Source: Sipunculus nudus (Eukaryota; Annelida; Sipuncula; Golfingiida; Sipunculidae). Taken from it: a DNA stretch of 64,000 nucleotides. A program made the translations under genes and the position numbers. The notes below the pieces were generated by a model. It searched no databases, was not told where the DNA came from, and worked only from the letters and a program-made list of their open reading frames with translations. The stretch spans positions 36,465,339 through 36,529,338 of the forward strand of contig CM049316.1 of the NCBI GenBank assembly GCA_026874595.1. The letters are read 5' to 3'. Below, piece by piece: positions 48,870 to 59,695 of the stretch (positions are counted from its first letter, which is position 1; each line of letters opens with the position of its first letter).

Positions 48870-49140
48870 GGTATATATATACATGAATAATATCAAATTG
48901 TGCTATCGCATAAAACAGCAATATAAAAGTTTAAAATGGTCGGTATTTGAGGAAAACTTGAAAGGGAATGCAGCTGATTCAATGAATGTAGAGCAGCATA
49001 ACTAAAACTAGACATAAAACGTTCACGCCTGGCATGGTTAATGTCAAATTATGGCTGTCAGATGACCATATTTCGTAAGGCATTCGTTGCATTCTAAGAA
49101 CCCTTTTAAAATATTCAGGTCGTCCTTCAGACAAACATTT
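48870..49140 (-). pseudogene. Non-LTR retrotransposon RT C-terminal remnant, copy 1
   Basis: On the minus strand the segment encodes 'VCLKDDLNILKGFLECNEC' and, after a frameshift and stops, 'RFMSSFSYAALHSLNQL'. These match the better preserved paralogue at 55,634-55,942. The S-FSYAG-LxNxLP pattern is typical of the region after the RT domain in LINE-type (CR1/Jockey-like) elements. It is dead: frameshifted and lacking the catalytic RT domain. Confidence 0.6.
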
Positions 49141-49334
49141 ATAGACAGGTTAACACATATAATATCGATTTGCCAATGTGTCATATTAAATATGACAATA
49201 AATTAAAACATATGTTATATATTTTATTTACCAGAAAATACATTCGTTACCTGTAAATTGATACAATGAACATGATAGCGACTCCAGTAAGTTGATGGTA
49301 TTCTGTCAAGTCTCTCAGAATAAATGAAGAGAAA

Positions 49335-49337
<3 letters not shown>

Positions 49338-49399
<62 letters not shown>
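49338..49399. repeat. (TA)n tract, left of LTR copy 5
   Basis: TA run interrupted only by the LTR; it continues at 50,241. Orthologous in position to the tract at 56,099 in duplication copy 2. Confidence 0.95.
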
Positions 49400-49402
<3 letters not shown>

Positions 49403-50236
49403 AACAGGTGTCTCTTTTATTGTGCGCTGTTGACATTCTGATTCGTGTTAGACAGGCCCTGGTTTGTTGTGCGCAAGAGTCTTGCATGTGTCTGTTAGGC
49501 CGGCATAATTCATTGTCATGGGAGACGTTGGCCCGTCACGCATGTGGGGTCTGATGTGTAGAAACACAGCGTTCCTTGTTCTAGATGTTTCAAGTATGTT
49601 TCTGTAATGTGTGTATTGTTCTATGAAGTTTACCATTTTTAGTATTTTCTGATGAATTAGTTATAGATAGGGGCTGTGTTTAGAGCCGAAAGAGAAGGAA
49701 AGAGAGAAAAATTCCAGCGGACACGGAAGAGTGTGAGTCAGTTTATGGACCTTTCCTATAATTGCAGCACTTATAGATATTCGTCGAACTTTGTAACAGA
49801 TTTTATTCAGTCTTCAGTTTGTTCTTTTGGACTATTACTAGAACTTCACTTTTGAATTACAACAGTTTTCGGAATTGAATTGGACTATTATTCTCTAAGA
49901 AGGTCTACGTGAACTGTTCATCTGGATTATATGTTTTAAAGGATTTGTTGAGCTGTGACAGTGGTGGTATCCAGAATCAAAGATTAGGATCCGGACACTC
50001 TGGTAATGTTTATTTTTATTGTTTTACTGTGTATTTGTATTGATTTAGTGTATTGTAATGTTAGGATTGAATTAAGAATAAATAATAATTGTTTGTTAAC
50101 AAAAAACCACTGACTTCTTTATTCATTCCCCTAGACATTTCACGCTGCTTAGTGATACAAAATCTGATTTTTATTTATCTCCGTAACAAAATTTATGCTC
50201 TTCACGACCACGTGATTTGTTGTTATTAGGTTCCGT

Positions 50237-50240
<4 letters not shown>
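49400..50240 (+). mobile_element. Solo LTR, copy 5 (forward orientation)
   Basis: The only forward copy. It begins TGTAACAGGTG and ends TTCCGTAACA, 841 bp. The TATA box is mutated (TATAGATA at about 49,662-49,669; TATAAATA in other copies), followed by 'ggggctgtgtttagagccg'. An AATAAA lies at 50,077-50,082 in the expected R-region position. It sits inside a (TA)n tract, so the ATAT flanks are not informative. The equivalent tract in duplication copy 2 is free of it, so it inserted after the duplication or was lost there. Confidence 0.9.

Positions 50241-50285
<45 letters not shown>
50241..50285. repeat. (TA)n tract, right of LTR copy 5
   Basis: Continuation of the tract at 49,338-49,399 after the LTR. 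Confidence 0.95.
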
Positions 50286-50288
<3 letters not shown>

Positions 50289-50689
50289 TATATATGTATG
50301 AATAGCCATGCTGATTCATTGTATATAGATGAAATTGGACATATTTATATATTAAACATCTCACAATAATTTTTCAGCATACTGATATTTTAATTCGAAT
50401 AAGAAATATCAGTTGTGCAAGCTGAATGAATAACAATATCAAATTTGCATCATAAAATGAAATGTAAATTTAAAAAAAAAAAACAATTATCATTAGACTA
50501 AGTGAAATTCCCGGAGGTTGGGGAGTACTGGATGCAACCAGAGGGGGGGGGGGATGCTCCTTTGCCTACGCCCCTTGGTGTATTAGATTATTAGCTTTTA
50601 AGTGTTATTGTGACAATGACTGGTTTCGTCATCTTCCTTATTGCCAAGGAGACATGAAAATAATTAAACCATAAGTATATTATTATTCG

Positions 50690-51665
50690 GAAGATGCAAG
50701 GTACCTTTAATTAAGGAAATCACGCTATTCTTTAACTCTATTTGTGGTCGGCAAAATACCTATAAAAAGCGTCTTGTCACCAAGTAAACAAATATTCTTG
50801 ATTCTTACGCATTAATAGGTACATTGAATGAAGGAATTCACGCTGTTCTTTAACTCTATATGTGAGTGGCTAAATACTAATCAAATCGTCTTGTAACCAA
50901 GTGAACAAATATTGTTGATATGAAACTAGGTAAATTGAATTAAGGAAATCACGCTATTCTTTAAATCTATTTGTGGTCGGCAAAATACCTATAAAAAGCG
51001 TCTTGTCACCAAGTAAACAAATATTCTAAATCCTTAGGAATTAAAGTACATTTAATTAAGAAAGTCATGCCGTTCTTTAACTCTACATGTGGGTGGCTAA
51101 ATACTTATCAAATCGTCTTGTCACCAAGTGAACAAATATTCTTCATTCTTATGAAACAAGGTGAATTAAAGTAATGAAATTACGCTGTTCCTTAACACTA
51201 TATTTTGTCGGTCAAATTTTTATCAAAAGCGTCTTGTCACCAAGTAAACAAATATTCTTGATTCTTATGAAACAAGGGCCATTTAATTAAGGAAATCACG
51301 CTATTCTTTAATTCTATATATGTGGGTGGTCAAATACTTATCAAAAGCGTCTTGTCACCAAATAAACAAATATTCTTGATTCTTAGGAATTAAGGTTCAT
51401 TTAATTAATGAAGTCATGCCGTTCTTATACTCTATATGTTGGTGGACGAATACTAATCAAAAGCGTCTTGTTACTAAGTGAACAAATATTCTTCATTCTA
51501 ATAAAACAAGGTGAATAAAATTAAGGAAATCACGTTGTTCTTTAAGACTATATTTGGTCGGCCAAATACTTATCAAAAGCGTCTTGTCACCAAGTAAACA
51601 AATAATCTTAATTCTTAGGAAATGATGTACATTTGATTATTGAAGTCATGCCGTTCTTGAACTTT
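50690..51665. repeat. ~117-bp minisatellite, about eight units
   Basis: 'cttgtcaccaagtaaacaaa' recurs at 50,773, 50,890, 51,002, 51,117, 51,233, 51,351, 51,467 and 51,583, a spacing of 112-117 bp. Each unit also has 'ggaaatcacgctattcttta' and a TCAAAAGCGT phrase. Alternate units look more alike (GTGAAC/GTAAAC variants), hinting at a higher-order dimer. The shorter homologous array is at 56,960-57,490. Confidence 0.9.
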
Positions 51666-51729
51666 GATAGGAATTCCATGATTTTGTTTCAGAAAATTTG
51701 ATCACTAATAAACTATATGAATTTTCTTA

Positions 51730-51800
51730 AGAACATGGAGTACTTGATGTGACAAGGGGGGGGGGGGGCATGGCCTCTTGTGGCCCTCCTTGGCTAAGCT
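51730..51800. repeat. G-run and GGCC-rich motif
   Basis: A run of 13 G (about 51,757-51,769) precedes 'catggcctcttgtggccc' and a CTCCTTGGCTAAGC phrase, the counterpart of the CTGGCTACGCCCC end at 57,917-57,929 in duplication copy 2. Confidence 0.5.
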
Positions 51801-53099
51801 CCTGGATGACGCAGAATTGACGGTATGTTTGTTCGTTTTTGTTACAACCTGTCAGACCTTCATTTGGTCATAAGATAGCACCATTTTGGCCCTCTGACAT
51901 TAGAGAATCAACGACAAGCGTATCGGCTGTCAGAGTGCCGTTACACCCTTCAGTGAGGAACGCGCTTTAAGTTTTCATGAGGATGCAAATATTTTCGTTA
52001 TTTTGACAACGCCTCATGGCCTAAAGGTACGTTATTAATTGACGTTAACCAGAAAAATCGTTTGCTGTTTTAGTGAACTTTCTAAATATTCCTTACTTGA
52101 GCGAGTAAAATTCCGTTTTTAACTCTTCATATAAGTTAATCTCCGCATCTTTATTGACCTTCTGAGAACATGAATAGAAGCATGGCTCGCACAGGTTAAT
52201 GAGCGCAGCAAACTTGTACGCGATACAAGAAATGATCCGTTGCCAAAGAGACGGAGGTTCAGTGTGGGTTGTGTTACATGTATTCTTTCGTGTTAATCTA
52301 TTCATTCATAGCCTAATGTTAAGAATATGGGCTGTTTAACACGATATGAATACACATGATGAAAAACCACTGCGATGCATCATTCCTCGATATGGCTGGG
52401 CGTGATAGGGTTACCAGCCCAATATAAGTTACCACTGAGTCGTGTTGTCACGGCAAGTCATAAGAGATACAATTATATTGACATGATACTGAGTTATCGA
52501 ATTTGCTGGGCCATAGCTTAAACTAAAACTCATCTTAGTATGTCGCATTGGTGTTTCTGTATATTTAAACTTTTATACAAGAAAACAAAGAGATGTACCT
52601 ATACTCATTATTGACCATCGGGCGAGTTTTTGTTAAAAATAACCCAAACTGAGCGCATACGCCATGGCACTCGTGTTCTTTTATTAATCATATTGGTCTT
52701 TGATGATAATTAACTTGTCTACAAGAGGGTAAACGGCCGATATTGTAATGTTACAACAAAGTTTAATCTTTAAACTTCAATGACTATACGCGCACATCAG
52801 AAAACGCTGAAATACCTTCATAAAAATGTATCATGCAAGGCCAGTGGTGACGTAGAATTTGCCGTAACTACTTAGCTCTCTTTGTGTTTTAAGCCGTCAG
52901 ATCTTCAGTTGAGACATTTGAGTGGATCTCAGGTTCTGTCAAGCCCCCCCCCCCCCCCGAACCCACCACAGTGGCTCTTGCAACTAGGTCAATCACATTT
53001 AACCTACCCTCAATAATCAAAACCGGGGGGGGGGGGTGTTGAAGGTGTATATCGGCCTTAGAGATTTTGTGTGTAAGTTGGGGGTTCATTCATAATTTA

Positions 53100-53300
53100 A
53101 GCAATTTTAAAGCAGTTTGGTTAGAATATGAGACAAAATTCTCGCTTCAGTAACCAAACAGTTAAGTAAGCATACGGGATAGAATTTTCTCTTCAGTAAC
53201 CCAACAGTTGGTGAGATTATAAGAAAGAATTCTCGCTTCAGTTACCAAACAGTTTGGTTAGAATATAAGACAGAATTCTCGCTTCAGTAATTAATATCAA
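53100..53300. repeat. ~57-bp minisatellite, about 3.5 units
   Basis: Unit phrase 'gacagaattctcgcttcagt' followed by 'aaccaaacagtt' recurs four times. It is homologous to the array at 59,095-59,340, which has about 4.5 units. Both are in the same relative position in the duplication. Confidence 0.85.
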
Positions 53301-53954
53301 GTAAAAACCCTTTTGCCATTTAAAAACTTTAATGATTTTTTTCATATGTGCGTTTATTGACTAGGTGTCACAGAGTTGTTGAGACGGATGAATGACGTCA
53401 TATTATCAGTCATTTTGTTTTTTTAGTAATTTCTATAACATTGAGTTCACTGATATTGAAGAATATTATCACACATTTTTTTATTAATATCACATATATT
53501 TTACTGATTGAAATTAAATCCTATTTCTAATAGCAAAATACCATTCATTTAATCGCTAAAATGTGTGTGTGTGTTTGGGGGGGGGGGGGGTAAGTCGAAA
53601 TAGTGAGTAAATAGAATTGGCCTCATGTGGCGTTCGAAATTATTATCACAAGTGACACTTACAAAAGTGACAGTCACGACACGCATATCAGCACATAATT
53701 AGTTTATATTAAATATATAATTAGTATGAGTACGATAATTGCGTCCAGTAATTCACCCTCTTGATTAATTCACGAAAGTTATATGGGCTTTATATGTAAA
53801 CCGAGCTGTCTGAGGAAAGTATTTGGCAAGACGAAACCTCATTTAGAACCAATATAATTCTAAACCTAATCATGAAAGTCACGCATGCAATATCAGCTTA
53901 AAAACTAGAAACGGTAGTCACAAGGGAGCATTTCCGGTATTCTTGTCCAGAAAC

Positions 53955-53975
53955 TCGGGCCGCCATCTAAGATAA
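53955..53975 (-). promoter_or_regulatory. YY1-like motif, copy 1
   Basis: The minus strand reads AGATGGCGGC, the core of the YY1 consensus, at about 53,959-53,968. The surrounding 80 bp ('agcatttccggtattcttgt', 'acacttcactcagccagcac') is unusually well conserved in duplication copy 2 at about 60,040-60,115. No transcript is evident nearby. Confidence 0.3.
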
Positions 53976-55633
53976 CACTTCACTCAGCCAGCACGCCTAT
54001 ATTTATGCAGGTCCTATTCTATTGTCTCAGTCAGAGGAGGATATGCCTTAATCCTCGTTCGTGTGTGTATTTGTGTACAACAAGACTCTCACAATGAACG
54101 GAATGTCATGGAATTTTTTTAGAACATTTCGGGAAAGGGCTCAGGAAGGATGGATAACAGTTTGGTGTGGATCCCCCGCATGACCCGGATTCAGGAAGGC
54201 CATCAAGGAATATTCACAAATGCAGAGTCTATCTGCATGTTGATCATTTTTTAATTTCTTCAGAATTGAAATGAAATATGATAGAGAAAATATTAATTTT
54301 TATTAAAGTTATTTAAAAAAATAACCAAAATGTTCATTGTTTTAATTCAAATGTCATTATCACGGCAACAACATCTCCATTCTTTTAGAATCGCCTATTT
54401 TCTTATCTGACATAGAGCGATTACCTCTACAAATTTCAGTCGTACCCAGCGAAAGCCACTTAAAAAACATTTACCCTTAACACCTAGAAGTTCGACTTTT
54501 GCATAATATCATGGTCCACATATGAATCAACCTGAATCAAGTTTGGGGACACCACCTTTTTAACCTTTGATACCATTCGATTAAGCAACACACTAAGTTA
54601 TCAGTTATGAATATTCATAAATATCTTTCAGTCCCCATTATAATAGTGATGAAATTCCAATGGGTAAATACAAAGGACATGGTTCTCATTTGCAAAAAAA
54701 AAAAAAGATCCATGGAAAACACGGGCGGTATTTCTGCCGAAGAATACATTTGTGTGGCCTAATACAAGACATTATGAAACATAAGTTTTTAAGGCAGACG
54801 TCTAGCACACCGTGTTTGACGGTTCCATGAACCGCCTTTCATAACCATAATAGGTTATCTCTGCTGGTGGGAGAAACCCTTTAAAGAATACGCCACCAAA
54901 CGACAATATATAAATGACAGACTTTCATGAGGTTGATCGTCAGTTGTTCTCTTACTAATATTTTTTTAATAGTTTGTGGCAGAGGGTGTTTATCACAGGG
55001 GCCGATGAAAATTTCAAAATAAATTTATATAAATATATCGATCCATTTGATAGGAACTATATGTTCTACTGTCATTTACATTTGGTTTAATTTTTTGTTT
55101 TACATTTTACTTTAAACTGGAATAATTTATAAAGTAAGTTGAAATTTTATCAATAAACGTTCTTGCTACAATTTGAAAAATTGATGCAAATATAAAAAGT
55201 CGTCTGAATTATGTTATACGTGTAGACTGAACACCTGCATCCATTTAAAAAAATAAAACACAAGTTCATTTGTCAGTACTGAGAAAACATGCATACATTT
55301 TTGCTTCTGTAAGACAAATATTTAATCATGGGCAGCTAGGTTTAGATACCGACTATACACATTTTCTTGCATAACACCTCTCTCTCTCTCTTTATATATA
55401 TAAGCGAGACAGTTCGGTCCGCTTTTATATGATCCCCGCAACTCATGCCCTCCTATATGTGCTGGGTGAAGTTACTTATACATAAAATAAATAAAACATA
55501 CATCATATAGATTGGACATGCTATATCAAATACATATATCAGTATGCAGTGTTTAAGAATAAAAATGTTATGTTGTTAGACATAAAGTCGTTAGATAGAA
55601 GCGATGAAATGAAAATAAGTACATATTTAAATC

Positions 55634-55942
55634 TCATGTAATTAATAAAACGGAAGGGTTATGGAAAATATACATGAATATATTAAACTGTACTATCCCA
55701 TCACCATCTAAATAAACGTTTAAAACGTCGTAATTTGAGGCAGAATTGAAAGAGAAAGGCAGCTGATTGAAAAGATATGTACCAGCATAACTAAAACTAG
55801 ACTTGAAACTTTCACATCTATGTAAAGGTATTATCAAATTAATGCTCAGAAGAGCGTTTTTCGTAACACATTCGTTGCAGCCAAAGAACTCTTTTAAAAT
55901 ATTCAGGTACGTCTTCAGACAAACATTAAATTTTATAGACAA
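55634..55942 (-). pseudogene. Non-LTR retrotransposon RT C-terminal remnant, copy 2
   Basis: An open stretch of 102 codons on the minus strand. 'LNILKEFFGCNECVTKNALL' is followed by 'ESFKSSFSYAGTYLFNQLPF', which has the (K/R)SFSYAG-x-WNxLP type signature seen C-terminal to the RT domain in LINE-type (CR1/Jockey-like) elements, here with F in place of W. The catalytic RT domain (FADD/YADD) and endonuclease are missing; upstream (56,000-56,090) no RT motif can be read before the (TA)n tract. It is a 5'-truncated insertion duplicated with its block. The reading frame is intact here but frameshifted at 48,870-49,140. Confidence 0.65.
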
Positions 55943-56094
55943 TTGAACACGTAAAATATCGATTTGTCAATAGGTCATTATATTAAATATGACAATAAAT
56001 TAAAACATTTATTATATATTACATATTCCAGAAAACACATTTGTTACCTGCAAATTAATACAATGAAAACTATAGCGACTTCAGTAAGCTGGTG

Positions 56095-56098
<4 letters not shown>

Positions 56099-56162
<64 letters not shown>
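56099..56162. repeat. (TA)n tract
   Basis: Left part of a tract split by the GC-rich element; equivalent in position to 49,338-49,399. Confidence 0.95.
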
Positions 56163-56164
<2 letters not shown>

Positions 56165-56507
56165 TAAAGAGAAAGACTGACGCCTTTAAGATAGACTAAC
56201 TTGTCTATCTGTATTCCTGCGGTCCCAAAAACCGTGCGGTTCTCTACGGTGTGCGGTGACCGCAGCGGGCTGTGACCGAGGCTTGACGCAAGGCCGCCTC
56301 ATCAACTGAGGCGCTTGCGCTAATGTCAGTTACGGTCGTTGCGGAGTCCCAGCGACCTTTGAAAAGCGCACGGTTGCCGTACGTCCACCGCACGGAATAG
56401 CCTAAAAACCAGCCGTACAGCGACCGTATCCCGTTTGTGACCGTGGCTTCAGGCGTCCGCCTTTCTCTTTCTTCCTACATTTCGACTACAGACTAACACG
56501 GCTGTAC

Positions 56508-56512
<5 letters not shown>
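56163..56512. mobile_element. GC-rich element with imperfect TIRs inside (TA)n
   Basis: 350 bp, clearly richer in G+C and CpG than anything around it. The left end GGTAAAGAGAAAGACTGACG (56,163-) and the right end on the minus strand GGAAGAAAGAGAAAGGCGGA (56,475 leftwards) share AAGAGAAAG and GACGCC. About 37 bp, 'ctacatttcgactacagac' plus 'taacacggctgtacc', lie outside the right arm. Inside are a GATAGAC/GTCTATC hairpin (about 56,190-56,209), GACCG-rich phrases ('tgtgaccgaggcttgacg', 'tgtgaccgtggcttcagg') and no open frame of note. It is likely a non-autonomous mobile element; family unknown to me. Confidence 0.5.
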
Positions 56513-56578
<66 letters not shown>

Positions 56579-56588
56579 ATATATATAT
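56513..56588. repeat. (TA)n tract
   Basis: Right part of the split tract, with one TTTA interruption near 56,564. Confidence 0.95.
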
Positions 56589-56959
56589 TCATAATCATAT
56601 ATTAAACATCTCACACTAATTACATTACAACACACTAATTGTTAAATTCAAATTAGAAACATCCGTTGTCTAAGCTGAATGATTAAAAAATATCAGATTT
56701 GCATCACCAAACGTAATGAAATGTCAAATTGTCAATTAACAACACATTAATTATTAGACTAAGTGAGTGAAATTCCCGGACGACGGGGAGTACTGGATGC
56801 GACCGGGGAGGGGGATGGGGGGGGGTTAGGGGAGCTCCTTTGGCTACCCCCCTTGGGGTATAAGGTTATTCTCCTTAAAGGGTAGATATGACAATGGCTG
56901 GTTTCCTCATCTTCCTTATGTAAGGAGACAAGTAAATAAATAGCTTTCCGTTCGGAGAA

Positions 56960-57490
56960 CGCAAGGTACATTTAATTAAGGATGGCTCGCCGTTCTTTAA
57001 CTCTATAAGTAGTTGGCCAAATACTTATCAAAAGAGTCTTGTCACCAAGTAAACAAATATTCTTAATTCCTAGGAAACAAGGTGCATTTGATTAATGAAA
57101 TCACGCCTTTTTCACTCTGTAAGTGGGTGGCCAAATACTTATCAAAAGCGTCATGTCTCAAAGTAAACAAGTATTCTTAAATCTTAGGAAACGAGGTCCG
57201 TTTGGTTAAGGAAATCACGCCGTTCTTTGACTCTCTAAGTGGGAGGCCAAATACTTATCAAAAGCGTCTTGTCACCAAGTAAACAATTATTCTTAATTTA
57301 TTCTTAATTCTTAATAACAAGGTACATTTAATTAAGGAACTCACGCCGTTCTCTAACCCTCCAAGTTGGTGGCCAAATACTTCTAAAAACGGCTTGTCAC
57401 CTAAATCTCAATAAATTCGTACTTCATTAGGTATATTTGATTTAGAGTAGCACGCCAAATACTTAGAATACGTGGCTTGTCATAAGCCAA
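56960..57490. repeat. ~117-bp minisatellite, about 4.5 units
   Basis: 'cttgtcaccaagtaaacaaa' or variants at about 57,031, 57,150, 57,268, 57,393 and 57,475. Shorter counterpart of the eight-unit array at 50,690-51,665; the last unit is truncated. Confidence 0.85.
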
Positions 57491-57520
57491 AATGATTTAA
57501 AGCTTAGATTACAAAGCAGA

Positions 57521-57587
57521 GACGTAGCCAGGATTGAGGGAGGGGAGGGGGCCGAAAATTTGGGCAACGCCAGTTGATGTATATGTT

Positions 57588-57641
<54 letters not shown>

Positions 57642-57929
57642 CACCTCACGATAATTCTACACAACATACTTATGTTTTTTTTCAATTAGAAATATCAGTT
57701 GTACAAGACGAATATATAAAAATATCATATTTGCAGAATCTTACAAAATGAAGGGTAAAAATAAGTCCCGAATCTGTGGATACCAATGACAGGAAAACAT
57801 GATTTTCAGAAAACTTGACCATTGTTAGACAAAATGAATTTTCTTAGGAACGGGGAGTTCTTGATGTGACCAAGGGTGGAGGGATGGAGGTGGGGGGATG
57901 GCCTCCTTCGGCCCCCCTGGCTACGCCCC
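57521..57929. mobile_element. Possible element with CGTAGCCAGG inverted ends
   Basis: The left end reads GACGTAGCCAGGATTGAGGG and the right end, on the minus strand, TGGGGCGTAGCCAGGGGGGC, sharing CGTAGCCAGG exactly. It encloses a (TA)n tract (57,594-57,639) and AT-rich DNA also found in duplication copy 1. Related G-rich/CTACGCCCC ends occur at about 50,500-50,575 and 56,770-56,865. Confidence 0.45.
57594..57639. repeat. (TA)n tract
   Basis: TA dinucleotide run inside the element at 57,521-57,929. Confidence 0.95.
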
Positions 57930-59094
57930 AGGATGAAGCAGACTTGACGTTATGTATCTCCTTTTTGTTACAACATGTCAGATCTACAGTTGGCTATAAG
58001 ATATACCTCGGCCCTCTGACATTAGTCTACGACAAGCGTATCGGCTGTCAGAGTGCCGTTACATCATTCAGTAAGGAACGCACTTTAAGGTTCCATGAGG
58101 ATGCAAATATTTTGTCAATTCTGACGACTCATGGCCTATGAGTACGCTGTCAATTGACATAAACCAGACCAATCGGTTGCTGTTTTAGTGTACTTTCTGA
58201 TTTCCGTTTTAATTTGGAGTATTAGAAAATCCCTCCACATGAGCATGAATACAAGCATGACCCGCACAGGTTACTGGCCGCGGTAAACTTGTACGCGATA
58301 CAGGAAATAATTTGTTGCCTTAGAGGCGGAGGTTCAGTGTGGGTTGTGAGTTCACATGTATTCTTTTGTGTTATTCTATTCATTCGTAGCCTAATGTTAA
58401 GATTATGGGTTGTTTAACCCGATATGAATTATGAACATGATGAAAAAACACTGCGATGCATTCCTCGATATGGCTTGTATTACGACTTAAGTTAGGGTTA
58501 CCAGCCAAATATAAGTGCCTACTGAGTCGTGATGTCACGGCTAGTCATAAGATATACAAATCATATTAATATGATAATGATTGAACGATTTTGCGGGGCC
58601 ATAACTTAAACTTAAACTCATCTATATATGTCGCTTTTATAGTTTTGCATATTCAAACTATTATACAAGAAAACACAGAGATGTACATATACTCAGTATT
58701 GCCCGTCGGGGCATTTTTGTTAATAATAACCCAAATTGAGCGCATACGCCATGGCACGCGTGTCCTTTTATTAATCATATTAGTCTTGATGATATAAACT
58801 TGCCTAAAGGAGGGTAAACAGCCGGTATTGTAATAATACAACAAAGTTTAATCTTTAAACTTCAATGACCATACCCGCAAACCAAAACGCGGCAAGCCGG
58901 TGGCGTTCTGTGAAGTTCCTTCGTACAAAAGGCGTAATATTTATCATGCAAGGCCAGTGGTGACGTAGAATTTGACGTAACTACTTAGCTCTCCTTGTGT
59001 TAAGGATCCTTTGAGATTTTGTGTATGAGGGGCCTTCCCCCCTGTGTGGTGTGGTTTTTTTTAGAGGGAGGGGGTGTTAATTTAAAATTTAAGC

Positions 59095-59340
59095 AATTTT
59101 AAAGCAGTTTAATTGGTTTAAATATGAGACAGAGAGTTCTCGCTTCAATAACCGAACAGTTAAGTAAGCATATGAGACAGAATTCTCCCTTTAGTAACCA
59201 AACAGTTTGTAAAGAATATGAGACAGGATTCTCTCTTCAGTAACCAAACAGTATGTTAGATGACTCAGATTTCTCGCTTCAGTAACCGAACAGTTTGGTT
59301 AGAACATGAGACAGAGAATTCTCGCTTCAGTAACTTACAT
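59095..59340. repeat. ~57-bp minisatellite, about 4.5 units
   Basis: 'gagacagaattctc' plus 'cagtaaccaaacagtt' recurs about five times. It has one more unit than the array at 53,100-53,300. Confidence 0.85.
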
Positions 59341-59604
59341 CAAGTTAACTTTCTTTTCCCCATTATGAACCTTCATGATTTTTTCATATGTGCGTTTACT
59401 GACTAGGTGTCACAGAGTTTTTGAAACGGATGAATCACGTTATATTATCAGTCATTTTGGTATTTTAGTAATTTCTGGAACATTAAGTTCATTGATATTT
59501 GAGAATACTATGAATACTATGTTTATTTATACCGCATATTTTTACTGATTGAAATTAAATCCTATTTTCTAATGGCAAAATACCATTCTTTCAATCGCTA
59601 AAGT

Positions 59605-59695
59605 GTGTGTGTATTGGGGGCGGGGGTGGGGGGGGGGGGGGGTATGGGGGGAAGGCTCATCTGTTCGAAAAAGTGTGTGTTGGGGGGGGGGAGAT
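59605..59695. repeat. G-runs with GTGTGT
   Basis: Two G-runs (about 59,616-59,642 with few interruptions, and 59,682-59,690), each preceded by GTGTGTGT. The duplication copy 1 equivalent at 53,564-53,590 has only one. Confidence 0.8.

Larger units (their letters stand above)
45651..54230. repeat. Tandem segmental duplication, copy 1
   Basis: Collinear with 54,235-60,349. Matching anchors include 'gttgatcatttt' (45,656 / 54,238), 'ggcagacgtcaagcaaacag' (46,172 / 54,792), 'acgccaccaaac' (46,267 / 54,890), 'cgatgaaaatttcaaaa' (46,370 / 55,003), 'aattcccggagg' (50,497 / 56,770) and 'gtgtggatccc' (54,164 / 60,285). It differs from copy 2 by solo LTR copy 5, about 1.5 kb at roughly 47,190-48,660, and longer minisatellite arrays. 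No intact gene is shared. Confidence 0.85.

Noticed and set aside
49651-49697. CTGATGA ... GAAAG inside solo LTR copy 5 as a second hammerhead candidate
   Set aside because: No pairing stem I is present on the two sides and stem II is poor; the spacing is that of the LTR promoter region.
52093-52305. 70-codon minus-strand frame in the duplicated block
   Set aside because: The equivalent region in copy 2 (about 58,200-58,370) carries indels that break the frame, so there is no sign of selection.
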